The notes beneath the pieces were generated by a model. The model worked only from the letters and a program-made list of their open reading frames with translations. It was not told where the DNA came from and did no database searches. Below, piece by piece: positions 1 to 11,540 of a DNA stretch of 64,000 bases. This stretch comes from Metallyticus violacea (taxonomy: Eukaryota; Arthropoda; Insecta; Mantodea; Metallyticidae). The DNA lies in assembly GCA_030762175.1 (NCBI GenBank), contig CM060831.1, forward strand, positions 81,607,501 to 81,671,500. The letters run 5' to 3'. Both the position numbers and the translations under genes were made by a program. Within the stretch, counting starts at the first letter, position 1; each line of letters begins with the position of its first letter.

Positions 1-606
1 ATTTTTTGTTTTTAACACCCACAAACACACCAGACAACTTATCAGGACGTGTTATGACCTCGAATACTGTCATATAAACAATTTGAGAGTCAAAACATAA
101 AACTAGATATATATCTGCAGTTGGAACTCAAATATAATTTCTTTCATTGTTTTTTATGTAAGATACTGCTTTAATTAATCATAACAATTTAGACAAAAAA
201 GCTGTAATGATTGTTAGAGAGCTGAAATGCTTAGATAGTACAAGTTTTAGGCACCACTCTTGCTGTTAAGGATTTGCATGATTTAGTGACAGAAATCATA
301 ACTAGGACCACAGTTCCGCAATGGAAGGAGGGTGTAATGTGATACACGCTCAGATAAGAGTAAATATAGAACAAATGCACGGCTCTCACTGCTTGAACAC
401 TATGTGGACCCCACCTCGTGACCTTCATGTCATTATTGGTTCCTTACAAACACGTTACGTCACTGAAACTGTCCTAGTACATAAACATTTTTTTCTCTTG
501 TTCTTTCAGTGGCATTCCGCATATTATCACAATTTTGGTTCCAAACCGTATAAGAGAAAGGAAACGTTTGTCATTCCCAAGTTACGCTGTGTATCCGTTT
601 TAAAAG
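1..606. other. AT-rich intergenic DNA, no gene seen
   Basis: The open frames here are short, overlap on both strands and show no domain or motif that I recognise. I see no repeat family in this stretch. Confidence 0.5.
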
Positions 607-608
607 TA

Positions 609-720
609 CCGTCGTTAAGGTGCGGATTCATGAGAGAGAGGTCAGGGGTTCGACCATCAGGACCGTCCTTCTGAGTGAGGTTCCCCTCCATATTTTCCTC
701 AATCCTCATAAATGCAAATT
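609..720 (+). repeat. SINE family 1, degraded 5' part
   Basis: This keeps the family 1 tRNA-like head: a box A remnant (cgttaaggtgcgg), a box B remnant (ggttcgacc) and then the family body up to the cctcataaatg motif. The distal half of the SINE is missing. It is more diverged than the other copies, so it is probably an old insertion. Confidence 0.6.
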
Positions 721-907
721 TATTTTATTTATATATTCGGGAAAATCTCTCCCATCTTCAGTTGCTCACCGAACTGTCGTTACTCGAAATGATAGCCTAT
801 TTATTTTATACAGTCTAGGAACATATATTGCTCAGTAGACCATATCAAATAAATAAAACAATTAAAAATATTTGAATGGATATCTCAGTTAAACAATTCA
901 TTTATGT

Positions 908-933
908 AAAAAAAAAAAAAAAAAAAAAAAAAA
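908..933. repeat. poly(A) tract, 26 bp
   Basis: An uninterrupted A run ends 8 bp before the terminal repeat of the mariner at 941. No retroelement body is recognisable upstream, so its origin is unclear. Confidence 0.8.
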
Positions 934-940
934 GCTTAGT

Positions 941-2232
941 TATATACGAGGTGGTGTGCAGAATATTAAGGACTGGTGCTGCCATCAGGTCAAAAACTTA
1001 CTTTGAGACTAATTACCGCCGTCACCCTCGAAGTAGTTCCCCTCCACACGTATACACCGGTCCCATCGATTCTGCCATTTTCCAAGTGCATTTTGGAAGT
1101 CATGTTCTTTGAGGTGTTTAGCACAGACAGCGTTTCTTCTTGAATCCTCTCAATTGTGTCGATCTGACGTTCTTTCAACTTGATATTCAGTTTGGGGAAT
1201 AGAGCGAAGTCGCAGAGTGCCAAATATGGAGAGTAAGGGGGTTGGGGGACAACCGTCATGTTGTTTTTCGTCAAAAAGCTCCTGGTGAACAAGGAATTGT
1301 GATAGGGTGCATTATCGTGACGCAACAGCCAGTTCCCTTGTCGCCAAAGTTCGGGCTGTCGTCTCCGCACATTTTCACGGAGCCGTCGCAAAACGTCACG
1401 GCAGTACGTGGAATTCACTGTTTGATTTGGTGGAAGTTGTGCACAATCCCCTTGGTATCAAAGAAAACCAGCAGCATGCTCTTGACTTTGCTCTTCGCCT
1501 GTCTCGCTTTTTTGGTCTTGGTGAATTCGGGCTCTTCCACTGGGAGGAATGTTGTTTTGTCTCGGGGTCATAAGCGTACATCCGGCTCTCGTTGCCGGTG
1601 ATGAACCTGGACAAGAAGGTTGAGTCATGAGATTACGGCCTGACGAAGCTCCGTGCAAACTTCAACACGTTGCGCCTTCTGATCAGCAGTCAGGATCCTT
1701 GACACAAATTTTGCGGCGACACGATGCATGCCCAATTCATCAGTTAAAATTCATTGCCATGTCCCATAACCAATTCCCACTTCATGAGCAAGATTTTCAA
1801 TAGTTCGACGTCGATCCTCACGAACGAGGTGTTGAACTTTGGCAACAATGTCAGGCGTTGTGCAGCTGACGGATCTACCGGTGTGAGCATCGTCTTCAAT
1901 AGCGAAACACACGTGTACGGTTCATGCTTTGTCCCCCAAATACTTATTGAATCATAGCGAGGGTCTCCGTAGCATTTTCCCCGAGATTTGCACAGAATTT
2001 GATGCACACTCTCTGTTCTAATCTTGGAATCATCGTAAAATCGCCACACACTACACACAGAGTATCATGAAAAGTACTATAGAATCTCAACACATCTACC
2101 CAGCTGCATGAAACTTTAAACTTTCACTCATCAGATGTACTAGTGTTGCCACCTAGCGGTACAGAACTCTACTGCAACTATTGTTAAGATGGCAGTACCA
2201 GTCCTGAATATTATGGATACCACCTCATATAT
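941..2232 (-). mobile_element. Mariner family A, copy 1, full length but dead
   Basis: About 1.29 kb bounded by inverted repeats of about 44 bp. The left end begins tatacgaggtggtgtgc and the right end is its near-perfect reverse complement. Flanking TA-rich bases fit a TA target-site duplication. The transposase reads right to left and is broken into several frames. It is the best-bounded member of family A; the other copies lie at 17003-17514 and 53879-55190. Confidence 0.9.
990..2058 (-). pseudogene. Mariner family A transposase, frameshifted
   Basis: The C-terminal third (990-1418) keeps HDNAP followed by YSPYLALCDF, with exactly 34 residues between the two aspartates. That is the D,D34D spacing of mariner transposases. 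In the adjoining frame (1396-1614) the first catalytic motif reads TGNES where mariners have TGDE, so the first aspartate is replaced by asparagine. The N-terminal helix-turn-helix region (1744-2058) is scattered over several frames. With frameshifts and a lost catalytic residue, the copy cannot make active enzyme. Confidence 0.85.
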
Positions 2233-3065
2233 GTTGCGTTGTTATACCGAACTATAACATTGAGTTTACTTTAATGTAAATGTTATATTTCCTCTTAATC
2301 GATCTCCTTTATACCTAGGTACATTTTATACCTACGAGTTATTATATAATGTAGGCTGTAGGTGGCGTAATCTCTTAAATACTTTCCTGTTATTTTTGCT
2401 TTAAGGATTATCGGGCACTAATTCTATAGCCTTCTGAATTATGTTTCTGCAGGAGGATTTTAGAACAAGGTTGTAAACTTAGAGCACATTGTCGCAATGA
2501 GAAAAGGTGTTTATGGTAATAAGGAAATTTGGGACGTAAGGCGGGAAGAGAACAACATACTAAAATCTACATGTTGTAAAGGACAATATGACAAAATAAG
2601 ATGAAAACTATTTAAAATAAATTTAAGGAAAAGGTATGCATACTTTGTCTACAAATAATTACAAAAATATACACTGACCTCAGCGTTTATTCTGTAGAGA
2701 GCTGCGGGCTTATTATATTCAATATTTACAGAAGGCATACACCGTTTTAAAATTTCAGTACACGCACAGTTATACGCATTTAAAACCGTCCAGTCGCCAA
2801 TGGGCTTCTCACCGGCGCGACTTTCTCAGCTATCGCGATCCAATGCGCCCTAAAACTTCACTTTTTTAACATTTGAGTATTACAACAAAAAATAAATTAA
2901 CTTTGACTCGCCCTTCTTACAGAAAACGCTGGTAATGTTGTCCATTGAACACATCAAACCATCTTTATTACGTTAGTCAGTACTTCTGCACTAATGGACT
3001 TAATTAGGTCCATGTCTGTTCTGCTAGAAGGATGAGTGTACAATTTATAATGTCTATTTATAGTG
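2233..3065. other. Intergenic DNA, no gene seen
   Basis: Mixed AT-rich sequence between mariner A1 and repeat R1. I found no long open frame, tRNA-like box or recognisable repeat. Confidence 0.4.
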
Positions 3066-3260
3066 CACAAGTTTTAAAAAGTCCGTCACGCAGGAGCTGC
3101 ATAAACTACGCAAATCACTCACCTAGTACAAAAAATTTAAAAAAAGAACGTAAAATCTAAATTATGGCATTAATGAAATAAATTGCAGCATTACTATGTG
3201 GTATTAGGGGAACAAAATTAGAAATTTTGCAACCTATAAGTATCACAAAAGAGAAGCCAC

Positions 3261-3262
<2 letters not shown>

Positions 3263-3342
<80 letters not shown>
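3263..3342. repeat. (TTA)n microsatellite inside R copy 1
   Basis: About 80 bp of TTA repeats. The other R copies have a short or moderate ATT tract at the same place, so this is an expansion of a built-in seed. It creates a spurious polyasparagine frame on the minus strand. Confidence 0.95.
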
Positions 3343-3924
3343 GAGGTTAAACCACAAGAATATACTATTAATTAAATGAAATATGTGACAACTGGAAGAC
3401 AAAACTATACTATGTGAGTATTTTCAAATGTAACCATGATTGAGAACTTATCTCTTGATATCTTTGCATCACCGAAATAGAGAGAAATAACAGAAAGTTT
3501 CGAGTTATATTGTGCATTTAAGAAGATGTTCATGTGTTTCAATAAAACAAAAACATGTTACTATTTATAAACAGTTGCAATGTACTAAAGAAATAAAAAC
3601 AATCGAAAGTTACATTGATTTTCAGTGGCTTTGAAATTTAATTTAAATGTTATTGTAGTAAAAACATGTAACGTAAACGTTTTCTGAAGGTTATTACAGA
3701 TCGCTCTTATATACAAATATAATTCTCAAACACATATTAAATTAATATTTCGCATTTGTTATCTTCACGACGATACTTTTTTATATATAAAACATACACA
3801 ACGTTATAAATACTGTTTATATGCTGAATTAATTTGTCATTTTATTTTAAAACAATATACAGAAAATAAAACGCAAGAGTTCTTTTTTTTTTTTTAAGTT
3901 CGGTTTTCAAGTATACCCCTACTC

Positions 3925-4575
3925 CTAATGGTGCAATTTCTCTAATTTTCAGAAACTACTTTCATTATATTATTTAAATGGTATGTACGGAATTTTGTTG
4001 TAAAGAAATAAATATTGGCGCCGCTAGAGGGATTTTTCAATTTTGGGTTTCAGGTAAACCTCCACTCCTAATGATTCGATTTCCCTGATTTTATCAGACG
4101 CAATTTGTTTATTTTATTTAATGTTATATAGAGAGTTTCGTTGCGAAAAAACAAATATTAATGCCTTCTCCTAATATTCCGATTTCAATGATTTTCAAAA
4201 ATTATTTTTCTATTATATTTTATTGACACATTGAGCTTCCGTTCTAAAAAATTCAAAATTGCACCTATTTTTAAATTTGTCTTCAACCCCACTTGTTTTT
4301 CAGGTATACCCCCCTCCTAATGGCCCGATTGCCATGATTTTCGAAAACTACTTTTATCAATTTATTTTAAAGAAATCTACCGAGTTTCGATGAGAAAAAA
4401 CAAAAATTGCGGCCGCTAGGAAATTTTTCATGTTTTAAAAAAGTTTCGCTCTAGGTTAACCCCCACTCCAATAGTTCAATTTTGCTGCTTAATGAACTCG
4501 ACGAATCGTTTGTTAATTGATGGTTATGTGCCGAGTTTCGTTGAGAAAAAAAATGCGACTGCTAGAGTGTTACTG
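3925..4575 (+). repeat. Minisatellite of R copy 1, about five units
   Basis: Units begin near ctaatgg at about 3925, 4067, 4171, 4317 and 4467, so spacing is 104-150 bp. Each contains variants of cgatt-ccctgattttc, gagtttcgttg-gaaaaaacaaa and gccgctagagcgattttt. Units within one copy are diverged from each other, so the array is old rather than freshly amplified. Confidence 0.75.
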
Positions 4576-4770
4576 TACACAGACGCACACATATCTTTAT
4601 ATATACATATTTAATTGGAGATTTGGAAAAATGATTAAAAAATCTTTACATGGATACAACCGCAATAGCTTCAATCATTTGGAATTCACTAAAAGGCGAA
4701 ATGTTATGGCGCCGCAAGTTCACAGCGACTTGCAAATGTGTCTCACTGTACATGCTTTTACGCTTACGCC

Positions 4771-5790
4771 CCATTCACAATGAAAATTAAACGTAAACAT
4801 AATAAACTTTAACTTAGTAGTATGTAGGCATTCCAGTGAAAGACGCAAACGTGGCCAATCAAAAATACGAATAAGCGAAGATCAACTAACAGCTGATTGA
4901 AAATGGCTGCTTCTGAGCAGACGGCGGTAGCGTTTATACACATGCAAAATGCAGTAACTAATTTGCTTGGAGTAATATGAGCAAGGATAGCTTTCTTATA
5001 ATGCAAATAATCTTTTGTACATTGACGTCATTCTGTCTACAGAGTCACTCACTGATCTTCAGCTCTCTCTACCATAACTTGTCCTTACACGGAGCACGGA
5101 AATCAAGTGCAACGCCTGCTGCTACCTGCCAACAAGTCCCGAGCGACAGCGGAGAGAGCCGAACTTCTGTGCATGGCCGCAGTGTAAATGTTGCATGTGT
5201 TATTTTGTGTTAAACATAATGTAACCTATGCGTTGTCCTCCTTAACTTTTAAATATAAATTGATAGAGGATTGTTAGACAGGTAAAATATTGTAACCGTG
5301 GGAAATTTGCTCTTATTGGAATTCACAATTAATTCATATACACTAACGGTAACCTCGGGTAAATCCTAAAAACCGGTAGACGCAGTGGTTTTTCGTAAAT
5401 ATAAGTTGATAGGGGCAGGTAAATCACTGTAATGGTGGCAAATTTCCTTTGATTGCAGGAAAAAAAAAAAAAAAACATAAACATCAATTTACAGCGCATT
5501 CTGACGTGGTACTATTCGCTTGAAAGTCTTATTATCTAGCTATATCTGTAGCACTACCTTCGGCTCTCTCCGCCGTCGCTCGGGACTTGCGGCAGCAAGC
5601 AGTAAGAGTTGCATTTGATTTCCGTGCTCCGTGTAAGGATAAATTCTATCACAGAGCTTTACATACAGAGCAGCTGTGTTCTGATTGACTGATTTCTTAA
5701 GTTTAAGTTAGACGTAGACGCAAAACCTTGAACCTTGCAAGCTTCTAAGTTTACGTTTATTGTTATGTTTACGTGATTCATTGTGAATGG
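4771..5790. repeat. Foldback or MITE-like element with nested inverted repeats
   Basis: Outer arms are ccattcacaatga plus a taaacgtaaacataa stretch at 4771-4805 and its reverse complement at 5755-5790. Inner arms of about 80 bp are 5082-5163 and 5560-5640, sharing tccttacacggagcacgga and gtcccgagcgac as inverted copies. The 400 bp loop is not palindromic and holds an A tract at about 5460. There is no coding capacity. The layout fits a non-autonomous DNA transposon; the superfamily is not determined. Confidence 0.6.
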
Positions 5791-6552
5791 TTCCATTACA
5801 ATACATATCATCTAGCTTTTACGTTTAAATTTACGTTACGTTTAATCACGTTATTTCTCCTCCCCCAAATGAGTCTCTAAGGCTTTATCTTGAGCTTTTC
5901 TCTTAAAAAAAAAACTGTTTTAGTGTCTGAGGGGATCAGCCGTGCAATATATTTCTATGACGCGATTCCTGAAAGGGCATGTCCCAAACATGGCAATATA
6001 TTATTCTCTTGGTATGGAAACTTGCCAATATTTAATAGCCTGACATGATTAATGAGTTTGAGGTTTTCTCAATAATTTCAAAAGCGCATAATGTGAACAA
6101 GTAGTGTTGTTGAACACGCTAAAAGGAATTATCCAATCACTCGAAAAGCGGGCAGATTGACAAACTGAATTAATGCTCACTAAAATAACAGCATGGTTAC
6201 GGATCTGTGCCAGAGTATTTACCACAAACATTTGTTTATAAGACCCAGTACAATTATTTTATATTTATGAATATATTTCAATAAAATATCACTTCACTTC
6301 AAAAAATGTAACTGAGACGCGAGGACTTTAGAGAGAAATATAAAGCCCATCCAGTATAAATATATGTCTGGAACAGTTCTCTTGTTTAGCACGAAGCCTT
6401 TGATACGTGAATACATTCAACTATCGGGCAGCCTGTCTGATATTATGACTTATAAAAACTATTACTACATCACGAAGTTTAAGATATTGTTTCTACCAGA
6501 CATACACAAACAAAAGCACAAAAGAAAACGATAGCAACGGTACATTTAACGA

Positions 6553-6595
<43 letters not shown>

Positions 6596-6912
6596 TTTAT
6601 TGCAGACCATAGACTCTACCTAGAAAATACATTAATGAACCAAACAATTTAGTACAAGAGGCAAATTTATCTCATATAACAATAGGACATTTTCATTTAT
6701 ACCATAACACATATTTACAATTCGTTTATCTTATACATTTGTCTATCAAAAAGTTTTTCAAACGTCCTTGACTTTTAATTGTTAATGGCAGTTTATTATA
6801 TGAAATTTTAACAATAGCCCTTGGATCTCGATCAGTGGTCTTTTGTTTACATAATTGTTCTGAGTCACTCCTTGTTTAGGATCATTGTTAACGACAAATG
6901 AAACTATTGCAA
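5791..6912. other. Intergenic DNA with an (AAT)n tract at 6552-6595
   Basis: AT-rich sequence without a gene or recognised repeat. The AAT microsatellite is the only clear structure. Confidence 0.5.
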
Positions 6913-7196
6913 ACCGCCAGGGGTGGCTGGGGTCGTTAAGGCGCGGACTCGTGAGTGGGAGGTCTAGGGTTCGAATTCCGCCAAGATCGTCCTCTCTAAC
7001 TGAGGTTTTTTCCAGGTTTTCCTCAGTTCTCATAAATGGCAAATGCCGGGGAGGTACTCTAAATTTAGGCCTGGAACGTTTCCTTCCTAAAAACAAAAAA
7101 TTCTTTCCCAATATATCATTTCATCTCATGCATCACCAGTATTCATCGCCTGCAGTGTCACAGTAGTAAAAACGGGCGTTAAACACTATAAAAAAG
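6913..7196 (+). repeat. SINE family 1, full length
   Basis: The tRNA-derived head has box A (tggctggggtcgttaagg) and box B (ggttcgaattcc). The body carries the family landmarks ttttccaggttttcctcag, cataaatggcaaatgccgggg and ggcctggaacgtttccttcc, and the 3' end is cagtagtaaaaacgggcgttaaacac. It would be transcribed by RNA polymerase III and mobilised by a LINE. It lies just upstream of the jockey-like remnant at 7360. Confidence 0.85.
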
Positions 7197-7359
7197 TATT
7201 CCCAAATCATGCATAATAATCACAAATCTGATACTGACAAGAGTGCACCAGAAAACAACCGAACCATTCCATAATTTGTACAGTATGCAAACTACTGAGT
7301 CTTTGGTGTCTAATATTGATTTTTGAAAATAAAAATTTCTTCACAATAGGAGAAAATGA

Positions 7360-8930
7360 ATTCAGAGACATTCAAAAAGCATACTATGTGTTTTGCGAAT
7401 GAAATATCATTAATACACTACTACAGGAAGTATGATTAAATTTATTTAAACTTTCTACAAACCCGAAAAATGCAAGTACATATAAATAATAAAATATCAA
7501 AAAAGTTCAAATACAAAATGGAGTTCCCCAAGGTTCTATTCTTAGTGTTACTCTTTTCACAGACGATCTTACCATTTTTTTGTATAGCCAAACATTTTTT
7601 AACAACGCAAGTTTTTTACAAGAACTAATAAACTTGACTAAGGAAATTGCATTTAAGTTTTGTTCTTCTTAAAGTAAATGATAATTTTTTCAAAGCATAA
7701 ATAGTTGGATGTGAAGACAGTCATTTATTTAAACGGTTCGACAGGAACTGCTCTCAAAGAATGCATAAGACGAATCGCCATCTTGAAAACACTTGCACCA
7801 AAGAATTGGGTAGCAGACTTTAAAAAACTTAAGGAATCATTATAAGCCCCAAATTTGATTATGGAAGTATATAACTTTGGAAACTATCTATACTAAATAT
7901 GCTCAACACTTCAGCTCTCCGAATTGTTTTAGCAGCATTTCGAACCAGCCCGACCAGATTGAAACAAACTAGCCTCCCCTTGAAACACGAAGAAACAGTT
8001 GAGTATCACGTACGCTTTTAAAATTACAGCCTTACCAAGTTTTAAAATATACACCTACTTTTTTTCGGAAGATAAACCAATGACTTTTTCACTAAAACTG
8101 AAATAGTGCTTCTAAGAAATAAACATATATTTCCCCTCCATTTCTGAACTTTATCAAAACATTGATATTTCTCCTTGAGAACTGTGTTACCAGAAATTGA
8201 TATTTGATTAAAAAGCATACACATATCAACAGTTAATATAATAACAATGACATTAGTATCCAAATTGTCTCCACGCATACACCGATGAATCGCAGACCGA
8301 AAATAGCTGTGGATGTGCTGTGATTTACCCCAGTCGCACGATGTATACTCCGTATTTACATGTGAGCTAAACGCTATTAATAAAGCATTTCAATAACGGA
8401 TATAAATATATCTTATGTAATTCACTCTGATTCTTAATCAAGCATACAAGCTATTCAAGGCATCTTCTCTACACAAGAAATTCATAGCCAGTCTACAATT
8501 CTGATGAAACAAGGGAGCAAAATCACATCAGGGCATTTCAGGAAACGAACACACAGATTCAGCAAAGGAAGTACAGAACAATTCCATACAAAACAAATAC
8601 CACCACAAAATACGCAACCAGAAGCATCTATAATTTCTGGCAAACAATTTGGATACAACAACCGTCTAATAAACTACTCGAAATAAAACAATTCAATTGG
8701 ATATACTAAATTAACACACTCGCACCTACTGAATAAAATAGTTCATACTGAATGCAACATCTGTCTGATGACACATACTTTCTAAATGTCCATAATATCA
8801 GCTTCAGAGAGCACAATACAATCTACCAGACCTTGAATAAATCCTCAACAATCCACGCCACAGTAAAATTATATTTAAATTCTTAAAATCAATAAATGTA
8901 TATAATGTAACACATGATGAACTTTTTGTA
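7360..8930 (+). pseudogene. Jockey-like non-LTR retrotransposon, decayed RT and RNase H
   Basis: Read across frameshifts, the plus strand gives the LINE pol order. First is a weak RT region (DIQKAY near 7370), then NGVPQGSILSVTLF (about 7515-7560), DDLTIF (about 7565, the RT catalytic DD region without its preceding residues), a thumb-like region (ILKTLAPKNWVADFKKL, 7770-7830) and an RNase H-like block (near 8285: TDESQTEN then CGCAVIYPSRT). Later come ISGNEHTDSAKE (about 8535) and a final frame ending near NVYNV at about 8912. There is no endonuclease or ORF1. The family is jockey-like by motif resemblance only. Many stops make it dead. Its 3' end nearly abuts mariner E. Confidence 0.7.
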
Positions 8931-8936
8931 ATAATT

Positions 8937-9622
8937 TTACGGGGACCATTTATTTTCAACCTCCGATCGCTCTGCTACATGACCAGACAAGCATAAGGAG
9001 GCGGATCTGCGCACTTTACTATTGCGCTACTACCCCACCATAACGTTCGCCAAGGCTGAGCTACAGGCACTTCAACATGGCCGACAAGATTGATTTTCCC
9101 GCCAAGTGCGAGTTGTGAAGCGTCATTTGTTTTCTACAGGCAGAAGGGAATAGTGCAGCAGAATGAGCCGTGTTTATGGTGCAACTGTATGAGTGAGGGT
9201 GTTGTGCGTAAACGGTGTAGGAAATTTAATTGATGTTCATGATGAAGGTGGACAAGGACGCCAGTGTTCAGCGAATTGATCAAATGGTTCAAGAGAGACA
9301 GAGGTTTGCCATCAGTGAGTTATCAGTAGCATTTCCGGATATTTCAAGGTGAGCTCTGTACACGATTGTTACAAAATACCTGGGCTGTTGAAAACTTTGT
9401 GCACACCGGGTTGCAAAAAAGACCTATCTCCATACGCTGGCGTCAACCTTCTATGAAGAGAATATTGGAAAGCTCGCCTATCGTTATTGTCTTAATCTTC
9501 AGGGTGACTATATGGAAAAGTAAATGTGACTGTACTTGGCTTCTGTAATAAATACATTTTGTGATTCACATTTGTCTTTTTGTTATGCCCTATCTGGGGT
9601 TGAAAAAAATAGCCCTAGTATA
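8937..9622 (+). mobile_element. Mariner family E, internally deleted copy
   Basis: Terminal inverted repeats of about 28 bp: the left end has ggggaccatttattttcaacc and the right end has gttgaaaaaaatagcccta. Only about 686 bp remain of an expected 1.2-1.3 kb, because the middle of the transposase is gone. This is the only copy of the family in the window. Confidence 0.75.
9163..9523 (+). pseudogene. Mariner family E transposase, N- and C-terminal stubs joined
   Basis: The N-terminal part carries the DVHDEGGQGR motif typical of the mariner DNA-binding region (about 9230-9262), followed by frames around SELSVAFPDIS. The sequence then jumps to the C-terminal end, STFYEENIGKLAYRYCLNL followed by QGDYMEK and a stop at 9521. 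The whole catalytic D,D,D core is deleted. This stub could be moved only by enzyme from another copy. Confidence 0.7.
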
Positions 9623-9629
9623 TTAATGT

Positions 9630-10145
9630 TAAGTATCTAACATGTAAAACTGTAAATTCCATAATTAATATATTGCCACGATACGGCCACCAATGTAAGT
9701 TAAAGCGACATAAAATAAATAAATAAAAATAAAAAAATAATTCAAATCAGAACTGGGTGCCCCCTGCGCTGCATACTCACTAACGCTAAGAAACAGGAGT
9801 CAACAATTGCACTGGAATAAAAGCATACTGGATATGTCATACGGTGTAAGGATGAAAGATAGGATGTTACTAACGCTATAATTTTCTTGAGCACGACCTG
9901 GGGCCTACAATTTTGTTTGCATTTCTAACCTTGTTATTTACTTCATGATTGCTCCACCCTTCCAATGCCTTTATCAATCAAATTTTGAGACTATTCAAGC
10001 TCTGCAATATGGCGTAATAATCCATAATTTCATTACAAAATCAGACCTGCTTTCAGCTATTTACCTTCTGTACAAACAGTAAATAACACTTAAGCCGCAA
10101 TTATGGCTCTGAAAGCAGCTGGGAACATTGGTCATTAATGCAATC
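9630..10145. other. Intergenic DNA; possible SINE family 3 tail at about 9675-9730
   Basis: The stretch taaagcgacataaaataaataaa resembles the 3' end of the tRNA-headed repeat at 48159-48415. The rest shows no gene or repeat I recognise. Confidence 0.3.
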
Positions 10146-10149
10146 AATA

Positions 10150-11501
10150 GAACAACACAGAAAAGTGTGTCACACTGGAGATGCGTAAACTAAGCGAATT
10201 TCTCATTGAGTTGAATAGCTTTTAATAAAAATTTAATAATTAATATAAAATTGAAATTAAAACTTAGCAATTAATTAATGAAATAAGTTATGACATTACT
10301 GTATGTGTTAGGGGAACAAAATTAGAATTCTTGCAACCTATAAGTATTACAAAAGAGAAATCACATTTTAGGAATTATTATATTGTTGAGATTAAACTAC
10401 AAAAATTAATAACATAAGTGACCATTGATAGACACAGCTATATTATGTGGGTATTTTTAAATGTAACTATATTTAAGAACTTGCCCTTTGATATCTTCAC
10501 ATTCACTAATATAGAATAAATAACAGAAAGTTTCGAGTTACATTGTGTATTTAAGAAGATGATGTTTCAATAAAACAAAAACATGTTACTATTCCGAAAC
10601 AATTACAGTGTACTAAGCAAATAAAAACAATCGAAAGTTACATCGATTTTCATTGCCTTTGAAATTTAATTTAAATGTATTGTAGTAAAAACATGTAACG
10701 TAAACGTTTTCTGAAGGTTATTACAAAACATATAAATATATTTCTCCCAAACATATTAGATTAACATTTCACATTTGCTATCTTCAAAACGATGCTTTGT
10801 TAAATATAAAACGTATGCATAATTATAAATACAGTTTACACGCTGAATTTTTGTCCTTTTATTTTAAAACAATATATAGAAAATTAAACGCAAGAGCACT
10901 TTTTAAATTTCGGTTTTCAAGTATACGCCTACTCCTAACGATATAATTTCCCTAATTTTGGGAAACTATTTTTCTTATTTTATTTAAATTGTTTACACCG
11001 AATTTTGTTCTGAAGAAACAAATATTCATGCCGCTAGAACGATTTTTAAATACTGAGTTTCAGATAAACCCTTCCTTCCTAATAGTCCGATTTCACTTAT
11101 TTTCAGAAACTAGGTACTTTTACTTCATTTCAATAGCATATATCGAGTTTCATTAAAAAAATTAAAATTGCGGCCGCTGGAGCGATTCTTAAATTTCGCT
11201 TTAACCTCCACTCGTTTTTCAGGTATACCCCCACTCCTTAGCCCAACGACCTTGATTTTTCGGAAACTAATTTTATATTTTTTATAAAAAGGAATTTAAT
11301 AATTTTCATTGACAATAAACAAAAATTGCGGTCGCTAGAGTGATTTTTCATTTTTTAAAATTCTCCTCGCTTTAATTTAACCTCCACCCCCAATGGTCGA
11401 ATTTTGCTGGTTAACGAACTCGACGAATCGTTTGTTAATTGATGGTTATATGTTGAGTTTCGTTGAGAAAAAACAAAAATTGCGACCGCTAGAACGTTAA
11501 C

Positions 11502-11538
<37 letters not shown>

Positions 11539-11540
11539 GA
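10150..11540 (+). repeat. R element copy 2
   Basis: Collinear with R copy 1 from gatgcgtaaactaagcgaattt to the last gaccgctagaacgttaacgg. At the position of the big (TTA)n tract of copy 1 it has only a short aattattatattg. The 140-bp units occupy about 10925-11495. It ends in a (CA)n tract instead of the tail seen in copies 1 and 3. Confidence 0.75.
11503..11536. repeat. (CA)n microsatellite at the 3' end of R copy 2
   Basis: About 34 bp of CA repeats directly after the last minisatellite unit. R copy 1 has a diverged cacagacgcacacat at the same place, so the CA seed belongs to the element. Confidence 0.9.

Larger units (their letters stand above)
3070..4705 (+). repeat. R element copy 1 (non-autonomous interspersed repeat)
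   Basis: Long repeat shared with 10150-11540 and 39565-41110. Its parts in order are: a 5' block starting near agtccgtcacgcaggagctgc, a (TTA)n tract, a block of about 550 bp with conserved islands such as acagaaagtttcgagtta and gtaacgtaaacgttttctgaagg, an array of about 140-bp units, and a tail around gatacaaccgcaatagctt that is also present in the copy at 39565. There is no coding frame and no clear terminal inverted repeat. Class is unknown. A Helitron-derived (DINE-like) element is possible because a microsatellite plus a minisatellite is typical of those, but no diagnostic ends are visible. Confidence 0.75.

Noticed and set aside
321..674. 117-codon plus frame
   Set aside because: It overlaps minus-strand frames, runs into the SINE 1 fragment and has no recognisable domain.
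3157..3402. Minus-strand polyasparagine frame
   Set aside because: It is the (TTA)n tract inside the R element read in reverse.
3925..4575. Regularly spaced repeats as a CRISPR array
   Set aside because: The units are 104-150 bp, diverged, without spacers, and belong to an interspersed eukaryotic repeat.
3070..4705. R element as a Helitron
   Set aside because: No 5' TC start, no 3' hairpin before a CTRR end and no A-T insertion point can be shown; kept only as a hypothesis.
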